IMG/VR virus record: IMGVR_UViG_3300034061_003023
Span: 1 to 47,573 of that record
DNA: 47,573 bases
Direction: 5' to 3' (one strand)
Source: a virus
Shown here: positions 17,889 to 27,436 of the stretch, piece after piece
Position numbering within the stretch: position 1 is the first letter of the stretch
Layout of the letters: every line of letters begins with the position of its first letter
Made by a program: the position numbers and the translations under genes
The notes under the pieces: generated by a model
Database searches by the model: none
The model's input: only the letters and a program-made list of their open reading frames with translations
What the model was told of the DNA's origin: nothing

Positions 17889-18578
17889 TTAGAATGTATA
17901 TGAAATTGGAATAACTAATCTTGATCCATATATTTCATTTTCTAAAATAATTTTTGTTGTTTTTGTTTGAGCATCCGAATTAGCAAATATTTTACCTTGA
18001 ATTGTAATATTAGCGTCAAGAGCATTTATTCCACCGCCTGGTAATATACCAGTATATTTTTTTGAATTACCAGATGGACTAGCAATGACACCCGAAGGAA
18101 CATTTATCAAATCCATATACGTTGTATCTAAAATAGTAACAGAATATGTCATTCCAGTTTCGGTTAATCTATTATCTTGTGGTAAATTTTCATATTTGTA
18201 AGTTGAAAATGTAATATTTAAAGTTCCATTGTCCTTTCCTTGTCTTGCAGCACTTTGGAATGAATACGAAGTTGCATTATCTGATGTTTGCAGATATGGT
18301 ATGGATTTTGTTCCAACTGGAAGAGTAATCAATTTATATTTCATCGATTGTGTTTCATCCGGAACTGCCTCTGTTACTGGCATATTTTCAATAACAACTC
18401 CATAGTAATTTGTTCCAAGTCCGTGAAGCGGATTCCATAAATCATAATCAACCTCATCATCTGAAAGAGCAAATTGTGTAATGTTGAATGCTCCTTGTCC
18501 TTTTGCCAATAATTCTCTACCTTTTTTTGTAAGAATTGCGTCTACTGTTATGGTTCCGCTGTTGCTTAGATAACCCAT
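17889..18578 (-). CDS. Conserved virion structural protein
   Basis: A 229-residue protein whose N-terminus, GYLSNSGTITVDAILTKKG-RELLAKG, followed by FNITQFALSDDEVDYDLW and AIENMP-like VIENMPVTEAVPD, is in my memory typical of a conserved structural protein in T4-like phages of marine and freshwater bacteria. No molecular function is known to me. AAAGGAG sits 9 bases before the ATG, the best Shine-Dalgarno site of the structural region, so high expression is likely. It lies at the border between the baseplate genes and the paralogue array, after a 109-base gap that holds a possible promoter. Confidence 0.75.
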   Translation of the reverse strand: MGYLSNSGTITVDAILTKKGRELLAKGQGAFNITQFALSDDEVDYDLWNPLHGLGTNYYGVVIENMPVTEAVPDETQSMKYKLITLPVGTKSIPYLQTSDNATSYSFQSAARQGKDNGTLNITFSTYKYENLPQDNRLTETGMTYSVTILDTTYMDLINVPSGVIASPSGNSKKYTGILPGGGINALDANITIQGKIFANSDAQTKTTKIILENEIYGSRLVIPISYTF

Positions 18579-18687
18579 TGTAAAACTCCTTTTATTTTTA
18601 ATATTACCATTTTATGACAAATAAAAACCCAATTGGGATATGAATAATTCTAATATAAATATGATAAAAATATGTTTTCACCATCAA
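18579..18687. other. 109-base gap with possible promoter elements
   Basis: The minus strand reads CATATTTATATTAG near 18655 (plus-strand TATAAATA at 18655-18662), then CCCAATTGGG followed by TTTTT near 18630, then AAAGGAG before the 18578 start. The GC palindrome has a stem of only three pairs with a four-base loop, so a terminator is doubtful. The gap is one of the larger ones in the structural module and a promoter for the genes below it is plausible. Confidence 0.35.
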
Positions 18688-21600
18688 TTACAATATATTT
18701 GGTCTAACTTTGATATAAGTTTCCGTAATAACGTCATTTGGTGGAATAAATGATGGAACTAATGTTTCATTTATTTCGTCACCATACACCAACACAACCT
18801 TTGAACCCAAATGTCTATGATTTTGAATAGCAGTTGGCAATGATGTTGGTCTAACATATTGAGTTTCAATTAGCGAGTGAGTAGTTGGTGTATTGTTAAT
18901 ATAATCTACCATGTTATCAAATACAGGTTGAAATTTTTTGTAATACCCATCATCTATATGACTTTCTACTTGTTCAAAAGTTGCTGTTATTTTTTCTTGT
19001 GAATTATATGATAATGACGTTACTTCTTGTTTTAATGTATAGTTTGATTTATTTGGAATAGTTGTTGGTGCCGATTGAATGGTTGGTGTTCCCCAAAATA
19101 TAGAAACATTTACATTTTCATCATCACTATTTAAAATTGATTGAAGAACAAATTTTGCCTTTGGTTTTAATGTAAATTTAATGTCAGTATATTTTCCACT
19201 TAAATTTTTAGTATCAACATTAAGAACAGTTTTTAAATTAGTATGCACTGCATTTAATTTTTTTGTTTGAGCAATAATAGTTGTCTTTTTTGGTTCAATA
19301 TCATCTGTTTTTACATTAAAATTTAAATTTATATCATTTTCAATTTCATCATATTCTGTTATTACTTCAACTTCACTTGTATATTCACCTTCTATTTCAT
19401 ATATTTTACTGCCAAGGTTTTCATCGAATCCAATTAAAACTGTTCCTTTGTTGTATGAAAATTTTGATACAGGTTTTGGCATTTTTGATAAATCGTTTGT
19501 ATCAATAACATCTTGATTTATACCTTCAAAATTTTTAAGTGGAGATACTTTAGATCTCTCCAATACATTTGGTTCAACTACAATTCCAAGTATTTCATTT
19601 ACTCTTAAAGGTAGTGTTTGCCGTATTTGTTCAAATACACTAAAATCGAATGCAGAAATCAATCTAATATATGCTGTAAAATCGTTTTTATTTTCATATT
19701 TTTGCCAATATTCTCTTGCAAACCATTTTAATCTTGGATATTCTTCTTTATTTACATTTGAATATTCACCGAAATAATCATCTAAAATTGTATACCCAAT
19801 TGATTCATATATGTCTTCGTTTATTATGTGTTGTGGTGAAAATGCAACCATCAACTTATTTGAATCAATTGAATAATTATCAAATTGTGTTACCGTATTT
19901 GATTCTTGCATACTTAATGGAGACAATAATGATGCGGAATCAATTCTTACTTTTTCTGAAAATGGAGTGTCATTTGCAACAGAAACAACTTCCATTGTAT
20001 ATGTTTCAGTTATAGATTCAAAGTCATCTTGTGTAAATCCATAAAATGAAGCAGTTTTTGGTGTTTCATAAAAAGATTTTTTAGATTGATCTGGATGAGA
20101 ACTTTTTAAACTTGCAGTAGAATCAACATCCCAAGGATTCCAAAATTTCCATTGTGCCTGTAAATCATAAAATGATGATGTTGTTGTATTACCATTGTAA
20201 GCACGAGGGGACAATGTGTGATTGTTGAAAGATGCAGTATTCAATACAGAAGACCAATATCTCAATTCAAATATGGATCCGGAAAGTATTTGATCAGTAA
20301 TAATATTCGATCCAGAACCTATGTATAGAGTTCCGGTAGAAGCCCAAGCTCTATTAAAATTCGGTTGTACACTACCACTTACAATTATACTTGCAGACTG
20401 TTCGAGTGCAATCTTTCCGTATTTACCTGTTCTTAAAATTAAATCGTATCTTTGGTCAGTTGCATTATTATCAGCGGAACCACTACTTCTACGAATCATT
20501 ATGTTTAACGGAATATCATCATACAAATATGTATCATTTATAGAAGCAGATTTGTAAGTTGAACCATCACCAATATAAAAAGTTAAACTACCCTTTTCTA
20601 CATCCGTTCCATTTTTATTTGCAGTAACAAACCAATCTACTCTACTTCCACTTTGTTTTTGAATAATTGTTTGTATTGGATCTTTTTGATAATCATATAA
20701 TTTATCAGGTTCCATTCTCCAACGAAATGTTAAAGTATCTGGATATTGCCAAACATTTATATTATTACTAACTTTATCCCAAGGAACCTCAACATGATGT
20801 TGTCTTGTTGGTAAAGGCCAACTACCATACATATTCAAATAGTATGTATGTTTTTCCCAATCGTATATTGGTGGTTTACCAAAATCCGCAGAATCAGGTC
20901 CACCAAATTCACGTATTGATAATATAGTTTGTGGTATACCATATGCTGCTAATAATGCCTTTACCGCTCTACCAGTTCCCTTTGTTTTGTAAATGTAAGG
21001 AAGACTGTTTAGTATTCTCCTCCACACTTCTTTTGTTCTTTCTTCTTCTGTTTTTACTAAATATTTATTTGTAGTTGTTCTGCCAGTCCAAATTGGTTCA
21101 CCACTTCCACTAACACCCAATGCATATTCCCAAAGATCCTTTGCTTGAGTTCCATGTGTTAATTGCCATCCTAAATTTTTTGTAGCATGATAAATTAAAT
21201 CTTGAGACATACCATCTTTCGGGTTTTCTTTTCTTTGATTTTTTCTTAAAATATGGTCTGTATACAAATACATTACATCAAAATGTTGTGCTACCATATT
21301 TACAAAAGAAACAAATTGCTCATTATCGCCATCGTCTCGTAAATATTCTGGTATTGACTTTTCTAATGAATTGTAATTTTTTAAATCATAATCGGTTGCC
21401 TTATCAAGTAAATCAGTATACCAGTTTATTGATTCTTCGGATATTGTTGGGTATAAATTAAATTTACCTTCTTTTGTTAATATATTGTAGGAACTTGCAG
21501 TGACATCGAGTTCATATTTTGGATAAGGTTTTATAGATGCAAAAGATTGACTTGTATAGTAATTACTTGATGTTGTTTCATAATACAAGAATTTTTCAAA

Positions 21601-22707
21601 ATTATCAAATCCAGAAATTAACTTATTTTTTAATTCTCGTATTTTTATTTTGTTAAAATCTACAGATCCAGTATAGGTATCCAGTAATTCAAGTTGATTA
21701 TTAAATTCTTCAATTAGTGAAATTTTGTAATTAAAATTTTCAACTCTATCTTCTGCAGAAGAATAAAATATGAAGTTACTAAATTCTCTAAAATCTATAT
21801 TCAATTGAATAGATGAACTATTTCCCCCAATATATCTATCTAAAATTTCTTGTGAAGTTTGTACATTCGTTGATAACAAATCTGTCCAAGATTTGTAATC
21901 GGTTTCACTGGATATCCAATAGTCTGTATTTGCTTCGAAATTTGCACCTTTAATGTAAGGTATTCTTTCAATCTCATCTTCACGTAAAACTTTTACACCT
22001 TCGATGTAAGGTTTTAATATTTGTAAACCAACCCAACATTCGTAATATAAATCTATATCATCAGGAAGTTCGTCATATAGTTTTACATAAAAGTAAGTAT
22101 TATCACCATCTGATGCAACATTGATTACATCGACTATCATATTTTCGCCAAAGTTTAATACTATTGGCGGCAAATATACATTTGATGATAGATAGGATAA
22201 TACAAAATTTTCTAATCTTGCAGTATTTGCAGGTGTTTCATTTATTAACTTTAATTTTAATTCACGTCTATTAGGTGAAATATCAGCAATAAACATTCTT
22301 TGATTTGCTTCTAATTCAGACGGTCCACCGATGTAATTGATAAAAAAATTGTATACTAACTTATATTCACCTGGAAAAAGTTTTAATTTCTTACTAATAT
22401 CTGTGTGTATATCGAGTATTACATCTTTTTCAGTTACAGTTTCATCCGTTCCATTGGGATTAGTAATGGTTCTGGTAACTGTTTGTATTTCAAACGGTAT
22501 ATTGTAAAAAGATCCGTTTTCAATATAAGCGGAATTTGGCAAAAACGCATGAACTTCTATCGAATTTGGATTCAATTGTTCACTATATTCTTGCATTACA
22601 GGAACAATCAACCGTCTTCTTGCAGCCGTGGTCACAAATCTGGTACCACGAATTGGCAAATTCGTGGACAAGATTTCTTCAAGATTTGTATAATTAAAAT
22701 TATTCAT
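18688..22707 (-). CDS. Very large baseplate/tail structural protein (gp7-position)
   Basis: A 1339-residue protein in the place where T4-like phages carry the large wedge protein gp7. Around residues 560-610 it has W..ILNSLPYIYKTKGTGRAVKALLAAYGIP, a motif I associate with phage tail proteins of the P2 gpI type. Residues ~660-830 look like a concanavalin/LamG-type domain (LTFRWRMEPDK, WFVTANKNG, LNIMIRRSSG, GSIFELRYWSS). The C-terminal ~300 residues are beta-rich and not recognised. The start overlaps the upstream coiled-coil gene by 8 bases. Assigning it to gp7 rests on order and size, not on clear sequence identity. Confidence 0.75.
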   Translation of the reverse strand: MNNFNYTNLEEILSTNLPIRGTRFVTTAARRRLIVPVMQEYSEQLNPNSIEVHAFLPNSAYIENGSFYNIPFEIQTVTRTITNPNGTDETVTEKDVILDIHTDISKKLKLFPGEYKLVYNFFINYIGGPSELEANQRMFIADISPNRRELKLKLINETPANTARLENFVLSYLSSNVYLPPIVLNFGENMIVDVINVASDGDNTYFYVKLYDELPDDIDLYYECWVGLQILKPYIEGVKVLREDEIERIPYIKGANFEANTDYWISSETDYKSWTDLLSTNVQTSQEILDRYIGGNSSSIQLNIDFREFSNFIFYSSAEDRVENFNYKISLIEEFNNQLELLDTYTGSVDFNKIKIRELKNKLISGFDNFEKFLYYETTSSNYYTSQSFASIKPYPKYELDVTASSYNILTKEGKFNLYPTISEESINWYTDLLDKATDYDLKNYNSLEKSIPEYLRDDGDNEQFVSFVNMVAQHFDVMYLYTDHILRKNQRKENPKDGMSQDLIYHATKNLGWQLTHGTQAKDLWEYALGVSGSGEPIWTGRTTTNKYLVKTEEERTKEVWRRILNSLPYIYKTKGTGRAVKALLAAYGIPQTILSIREFGGPDSADFGKPPIYDWEKHTYYLNMYGSWPLPTRQHHVEVPWDKVSNNINVWQYPDTLTFRWRMEPDKLYDYQKDPIQTIIQKQSGSRVDWFVTANKNGTDVEKGSLTFYIGDGSTYKSASINDTYLYDDIPLNIMIRRSSGSADNNATDQRYDLILRTGKYGKIALEQSASIIVSGSVQPNFNRAWASTGTLYIGSGSNIITDQILSGSIFELRYWSSVLNTASFNNHTLSPRAYNGNTTTSSFYDLQAQWKFWNPWDVDSTASLKSSHPDQSKKSFYETPKTASFYGFTQDDFESITETYTMEVVSVANDTPFSEKVRIDSASLLSPLSMQESNTVTQFDNYSIDSNKLMVAFSPQHIINEDIYESIGYTILDDYFGEYSNVNKEEYPRLKWFAREYWQKYENKNDFTAYIRLISAFDFSVFEQIRQTLPLRVNEILGIVVEPNVLERSKVSPLKNFEGINQDVIDTNDLSKMPKPVSKFSYNKGTVLIGFDENLGSKIYEIEGEYTSEVEVITEYDEIENDINLNFNVKTDDIEPKKTTIIAQTKKLNAVHTNLKTVLNVDTKNLSGKYTDIKFTLKPKAKFVLQSILNSDDENVNVSIFWGTPTIQSAPTTIPNKSNYTLKQEVTSLSYNSQEKITATFEQVESHIDDGYYKKFQPVFDNMVDYINNTPTTHSLIETQYVRPTSLPTAIQNHRHLGSKVVLVYGDEINETLVPSFIPPNDVITETYIKVRPNIL

Positions 22708-23389
22708 TTAAACTACCACTTAAAATTTCAGCAAAAGCAATAATAGTTGAAAGTTGCGCATCTTCGGCAATTTGAACAGATTGATTGTATTGTGTTGCAA
22801 GTAAATCTTGTATTTGTTGATTTTGTTCATCAACAATTTGTTGTATAGAATTTATCGCCTGTGTTTGATTTTCTAATTGAACAAGTGCTTTTGATCTTTC
22901 ATTTGATATTGTTGTTAAAACATTATCAAAATTAGAAATTGCTTCAATTTGATTATTTATTATCATATCTTTATTTTCAATTTCTTTGTTTAAGGATTCT
23001 ACCTTCATTGATAATGCAGCAACACTATTACTACTATCATCTATTAAATTGGAGATATTTGTTAAAAATTCTTTTTTTGCAATATCTTTTGTAAATTGTT
23101 CTAAAGCAGCTGGATTATTTGCTATTTCAGGAGGAATTGTATATCCAGAGGGTAAAGGAACTAAACCAGTAACCATATTTGATTGAGCAAATATTATTTT
23201 ATTAACAACAACTTCTTCCGCCCTAGCAGCTTCTGGTAAATCGGTAAATTTTGTGCTAATTATTCTTTCAAATTCTTCTTTTAAAAATCTTCCATCTAAA
23301 ACTGGAACATTGAGTTTTCCACGATTTAATTTATCTGCATCGTTTGTATAACTAATTATATGTCCTGACATTTTATCACGTTTCAGCAT
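22700..23389 (-). CDS. Coiled-coil tail protein of unknown function
   Basis: A 229-residue protein. Residues ~125-205 form a long predicted coiled coil rich in Gln, Asn, Glu and Ile (VESLNKEIENKDMIINNQ, QTQAINSIQQIVDEQNQQIQ). The N-terminal part has a Pro-rich stretch (GLVPLPSGYTIPPEIANNP). There is no signal peptide. It lies between a DNRLRE-like protein (2-base gap) and the 1339-residue protein (8-base overlap), so it belongs to the baseplate translation unit. A trimeric connector or short fibre stalk would fit the coil, but that is inference. Confidence 0.7.
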   Translation of the reverse strand: MLKRDKMSGHIISYTNDADKLNRGKLNVPVLDGRFLKEEFERIISTKFTDLPEAARAEEVVVNKIIFAQSNMVTGLVPLPSGYTIPPEIANNPAALEQFTKDIAKKEFLTNISNLIDDSSNSVAALSMKVESLNKEIENKDMIINNQIEAISNFDNVLTTISNERSKALVQLENQTQAINSIQQIVDEQNQQIQDLLATQYNQSVQIAEDAQLSTIIAFAEILSGSLNE

Positions 23390-23391
23390 TA

Positions 23392-24573
23392 TTATCTCGT
23401 AACCTTAAAGTAATAATTGTTATCAAATATTTGAATAGTATCTCCACCATTGGTTTCTATTTTTAACACAACTCTATAAAATCTTTCTGGTTGAAAAGAG
23501 TTCATCCACAAATTGAAATAATTACCCTTTTCGTCACAACTAATTTTTGTACCAACTGAATTAAATGGTAAAATTATTTCATCAGTATGTGCATCACGAA
23601 TTTCATAATATGATGATGATGGTAAGTAATAATTTTTTGTATAATAAGATTGTGTTGTATAATTTTTTTGTGGATAAAGTTCATTTGCATATATCCTTAT
23701 TTTTGCCTTTTCACTTTCGGAGTAAAATTTTTTAAGTTTTACATTTATATTTAAATTATTTTCCGAAATAACGGAAAGACTTCCCGTTTGAAAAGAAGAA
23801 TCATCCCAAACAACATGCAATTTTGGAACATATATGGTATTACTATCCGTTCCAAAAAATCTCAAACTCGTCAATCCTTCATTTAGTGATTCAATTTCAT
23901 TACTAAATTTTAATATCAAACCGTCATTTTCAAATCTACCGGAACCAGTTATCCATTTTTTTACAATATTTGTAACATCCATGTATACATCTGATGTCTG
24001 ATGGTTAAATGATTGAGTACATTCCAAATTATCATAGTCCCACCAAGTTCCACCACCTTCATTTGTAAAATAGGATGAAGTAACATCAGCTATTATATTT
24101 GATCCACCCCATGTATTATCGTTTTGAATCCATGTTTGTGATAAGTTATCCCATTCAAATGATGAAACGCCAGGTGGTACATCCCACATTACACCAACAT
24201 TTTTTGATGTTCTATAAGTCCAAGAAACACCATCTGTTGTTATAGGTTTGTTGTAAAATTTACCAGTACCATTTATCCAAGAAGAACTTATTGGATATGA
24301 ATAAATTGTATATTCTTGTGGTATCTCTTTAGCATCAACTGTCCTTAAAGACAAATAATATTTTGCATTTTGTGATATTTTTCCAGAATTTACCCTACTT
24401 TCAATATCAGACACGTCAAATTTCATTAAAATTCTACTGTTGTATATGTCTCCAGAACCAGAAGCACCTTGATATTCATGGGACAACTCTAATAGTTGAT
24501 CCAAACCGGTATTTTGTGTTTCGGTTTTTTCATATATTGTTGCATCTTTTTGAGCATAAATTGTATAAATCAT
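23392..24573 (-). CDS. Baseplate-region protein with DNRLRE/CBM96-like domain
   Basis: A 393-residue protein. The pattern of residues 1-265 is that of DNRLRE (CBM96-like) beta-sandwiches: ATIYEKTETQNTGLDQLLEL, then RILMKFDVSDI, a strand of YYLSLRTVDA type, YMDVTNIVKKWITGSGRFENDGLILK, and a closing RFFGTDSNTIYVPKLHVVW. These domains usually occur in secreted adhesins and fibres. The rest (~270-393) is a second beta-rich segment. It overlaps the gp6-like gene by ATGA and so is translated with the wedge proteins. A gp7- or gp8-like place in the wedge is possible, but no T4 wedge signature is visible. Confidence 0.7.
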   Translation of the reverse strand: MIYTIYAQKDATIYEKTETQNTGLDQLLELSHEYQGASGSGDIYNSRILMKFDVSDIESRVNSGKISQNAKYYLSLRTVDAKEIPQEYTIYSYPISSSWINGTGKFYNKPITTDGVSWTYRTSKNVGVMWDVPPGVSSFEWDNLSQTWIQNDNTWGGSNIIADVTSSYFTNEGGGTWWDYDNLECTQSFNHQTSDVYMDVTNIVKKWITGSGRFENDGLILKFSNEIESLNEGLTSLRFFGTDSNTIYVPKLHVVWDDSSFQTGSLSVISENNLNINVKLKKFYSESEKAKIRIYANELYPQKNYTTQSYYTKNYYLPSSSYYEIRDAHTDEIILPFNSVGTKISCDEKGNYFNLWMNSFQPERFYRVVLKIETNGGDTIQIFDNNYYFKVTR

Positions 24574-26462
24574 CCAAATGCCCTCACTCTACCGATAATA
24601 TCATTATCTGGAAATTTTATTTCAAAAATAGATGGATCAAGTGATGGAAAAATAATACCATCTTTTGTTGCTGCACCTATATCATACGCGTGTTGAGAGT
24701 AACCTAATGTTTGATCATATTTGTTAGTTATTTTTACGTTTACAACCGTCTGAACACCATCAACCCTATCTAATTCAGTAAATATATTACTTATCACTAT
24801 GGGTTGATTTATTTGCCAATTTTTTATATCAAAATATTTTTTTAGTCTATCAATACATTTTAATACAACCTGATTGCTATTTTGATCCGGCATAGTCATT
24901 ATATCAAATTCAACACCAATATTTACAATATAAGCATCTCTGATATTTATTGCGTCTGTAAGTATTCTATGATGATTTAAATATGTTTTTAGGTTTTCTT
25001 TTGTTGCATCATTTACAGTAGTCAATCTGTGGTTTGCATCATATCCTAAAATGTAGAAATTTAAAGCAAGTCCATTTTGAACTCTGTCACTATTGTAAAC
25101 GGATTCTCTAGTTAGTTGAGTATCTTTTGTTATGTATGCCTTTGCAATAGAACCATATCTGGGAGGCATACTGTATGAACGTATTATGTAATCTTCTTTT
25201 GTAACTGCACGATTTTGTGAAGCAAAATATGCCAAAGCATTTTCTCGTATTTCATTTACGGTTTCTTCTGTTTTTGCTCCAATCGCTGGCAATGGATTTG
25301 TTGTTGCAAGACTACTTACAACTTGTTGATATAATACAGAATCCAAACCAGTTTCATCCAACAATATTGTTTTATCAACTATTCTTGTTAAAACATCACT
25401 AACAACATTATCACTTATTCCATTTCCTGTTGTATAATATACTGTAAGTTCAGTGTTATTTGGTGCCAATCCATAAGTTTTTGTGTATAAAAAATTTGAT
25501 GGATCTATATTTAACGATGTTGAACTATCTATTCCAATCAAAGAATTACCAACTAAATCTGGATTTGGTATCAATTCTTCATCGTCTAAATTTGAGACTC
25601 CCGCTCCAAAATTTATTTCGTATCTAGTATCATCAACTTGTCTTGTAGAAAATCTTCTTGAAACTTTTCTTAATTTCATTAAATATGGGGTTTCGTCTCT
25701 ATATGTACTTAATTGTCTATCATTTCTTGGAATATTTAAAACGGGTTCAAATATAGTATCTTGTGCCAAAAATGGAACATGATACCATTTATTATTATCA
25801 GAATCAATTCCATATAATATTTCTATCAAATTTTCTTCATCCAATATCACACTGTCATACGGTTTTGGATCATTAAATCTATAAAGTTGTGTTTGTATTT
25901 TTCCAGAAACAGCCCTAACAGATTTTTTTAAAAGATAAAATAAAATTTCTCCGTTGTTGTCTATTTCAAATGGAGTAACTTCTGTTGGATCAAGTGAACT
26001 ACTGAATTTAAAATCAACATAATCAATTGTTCTAAATTCAATATTTGATTGAACATCAGATGTTGCAACAACCATATCAGGTTCTATGGCAAATGCATAA
26101 TTGTAATCTGGCACAATTTTACCAGAAATTTCAATAGATGGAACCAATTGAAAAACATCTAACATAACATTTGATGCAATCTTGTTTTTTGGTTTGTAAC
26201 CTAATGATTGTGCTATATTCAATATATTTGTTTTTTCAGTTGAATGTAATATCATTGATTCTTGTAAAGTAACATCCGTATAATATGATAATACATCCCC
26301 AACATATGCAGCCATTTCTAAAAACATCATTCCGGGTGATGATTCGTTAAAATCTTGATATGTATTGGGAAAATAATTTTTTGTAAAGTCAATTAGATTT
26401 TGTTTAAGTGATCCAAAATCCCTTGCCAAATAACGAATATCCTTTTTTACTAAATCAGCCAT
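24570..26462 (-). CDS. Baseplate wedge protein, gp6 / baseplate J-like
   Basis: A 630-residue protein with the N-terminus typical of T4-like gp6: DIRYLARDFGSLKQNLIDF, NESSPGMMFLEMAAYVGDVLSYYTD, NILNIAQSLGYKP. The C-terminal half has the baseplate J core: NEIRENALAYFASQNRAVTKEDY, MPPRYGSIAKAYI, and a final repeat starting IVNIGVEFDI. gp6 forms the iris-like ring of wedges around the hub and triggers sheath contraction. T4 gp6 is 660 residues, so the length agrees. The ATG overlaps the stop of the gp25-like gene by 8 bases with GAGG upstream, the same gene pair order as in T4. Confidence 0.92.
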   Translation of the reverse strand: MADLVKKDIRYLARDFGSLKQNLIDFTKNYFPNTYQDFNESSPGMMFLEMAAYVGDVLSYYTDVTLQESMILHSTEKTNILNIAQSLGYKPKNKIASNVMLDVFQLVPSIEISGKIVPDYNYAFAIEPDMVVATSDVQSNIEFRTIDYVDFKFSSSLDPTEVTPFEIDNNGEILFYLLKKSVRAVSGKIQTQLYRFNDPKPYDSVILDEENLIEILYGIDSDNNKWYHVPFLAQDTIFEPVLNIPRNDRQLSTYRDETPYLMKLRKVSRRFSTRQVDDTRYEINFGAGVSNLDDEELIPNPDLVGNSLIGIDSSTSLNIDPSNFLYTKTYGLAPNNTELTVYYTTGNGISDNVVSDVLTRIVDKTILLDETGLDSVLYQQVVSSLATTNPLPAIGAKTEETVNEIRENALAYFASQNRAVTKEDYIIRSYSMPPRYGSIAKAYITKDTQLTRESVYNSDRVQNGLALNFYILGYDANHRLTTVNDATKENLKTYLNHHRILTDAINIRDAYIVNIGVEFDIMTMPDQNSNQVVLKCIDRLKKYFDIKNWQINQPIVISNIFTELDRVDGVQTVVNVKITNKYDQTLGYSQHAYDIGAATKDGIIFPSLDPSIFEIKFPDNDIIGRVRAFG

Positions 26463-26946
26463 TATTCAATGCCTCTTTAATTCTTAAATTGCCCGTTTCA
26501 TCTATAAATATCTGTATGGGTAGATTTATATTGGTTTCAGTTAAATTAACCACTATCTCTATCCTTAAAGCATGATCACTATTTACACCTTGATCATCAG
26601 ATAAAAATATGTTTATTCTGACAACTTTTACATAAGGCATCCACTCTGAAATTGCAGAACTTATTTCCTTTTTTAAAGAATCAAAAAATTCTTCTTCCGT
26701 TGATATATTTTCAAATAAAACAATTCTTATATTAGTACCAAATGTTGGCAACATATACCTTTCACCTTTTGCAGTCAGTAAAAGGTTTCGTAGGTTTGAA
26801 TATACCTGGTCTTTACTTGTATACGATAGTTTAAATATACCATGTGGTTCATTGAATGGTATTAAAACGCCAATTGGTTTTACATACTTTTTTTGCTTTT
26901 CAATATCAACAGGTACAACTACTCGTTTTCTTCTAAAATAAGACAA
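26455..26946 (-). CDS. Baseplate wedge protein, gp25-like
   Basis: A 163-residue protein with the gp25/IraD/TssE fold signature: SNLRNLLLTAKGERYMLPTFG followed by IRIVLFENI, then the acidic helix SLKKEISSAISEWMPYVKV and a final strand DHALRIEIVVNLT. gp25 nucleates the wedge and starts sheath polymerisation. The N-terminal ~45 residues extend the usual T4 core (132 residues). The only start that includes the whole domain is TTG at 26946, preceded by GGGAG 7-8 bases upstream, overlapping nothing and 3 bases after the previous stop. A TTG start probably lowers its expression. Confidence 0.92.
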   Translation of the reverse strand: MSYFRRKRVVVPVDIEKQKKYVKPIGVLIPFNEPHGIFKLSYTSKDQVYSNLRNLLLTAKGERYMLPTFGTNIRIVLFENISTEEEFFDSLKKEISSAISEWMPYVKVVRINIFLSDDQGVNSDHALRIEIVVNLTETNINLPIQIFIDETGNLRIKEALNNG

Positions 26947-26949
26947 TGT

Positions 26950-27378
26950 TTATCTCCCTTTCTTTTCATCTATTTTTTTCATAAGAGCCGAATAATCTCT
27001 TGTTAAAGCAGACATAACTTCTGTTGGAATTTCTTGTTGTGAATAACCTTGTGGTATCACACTTGCACCTCGATCATATCCAAATCCCTCGGCCATATCT
27101 GCAGTAAAACGAAATTCATCTTCCATTTCATAACTTTCTTGAAGACTTCTTTTTGTTTCGGCAAGTAATTCTTGTATAGAACCAAATTCAGATTTTTGTT
27201 GTTTTGGTTTTACCACTTTTTTAGTAGTTTGAGACTCGTTATACATAGAAATGCCATGCTTTAAAGCACTAATATCATCTTTTTTTGTTTGTTTTTGAGA
27301 TAATTTTTTAGTAAGAGCATAATCAATTTCTTCTCTTATTATTGACCGTATTTCTTGTAAAAATTTTTTAGTGTCCAT
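26950..27378 (-). CDS. Small charged protein in the baseplate operon, unknown
   Basis: A 142-residue charged helical protein (IRSIIREEIDYALTKKL, EFGSIQELLAETKRSLQESY). No known domain, signal or membrane segment. It ends 3 bases before the gp25 TTG start and so is coupled to it. AGGA lies 9 bases before its ATG. A hub or wedge assembly role is suggested only by its position between the multi-enzyme tail protein and gp25. Confidence 0.7.
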   Translation of the reverse strand: MDTKKFLQEIRSIIREEIDYALTKKLSQKQTKKDDISALKHGISMYNESQTTKKVVKPKQQKSEFGSIQELLAETKRSLQESYEMEDEFRFTADMAEGFGYDRGASVIPQGYSQQEIPTEVMSALTRDYSALMKKIDEKKGR

Positions 27379-27436
27379 ATTAAATGTTCCTATAATAACA
27401 GTATTCCAAAACTATAAATATCTAATAAAAATAAAC
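27379..27436. other. Short gap with TATAAATA-like element
   Basis: The 58-base gap holds plus-strand TATAAATA at 27413-27420 (minus strand TATTTATA), and the AGGA of the 27378 gene. It resembles the gap at 18655. Opposite orientation to the genes makes a T4-type late promoter unlikely. Confidence 0.3.

Noticed and set aside
18625-18640. CCCAATTGGG plus T-run as a terminator
   Set aside because: The stem is only three GC pairs with a four-base loop; too weak to call.
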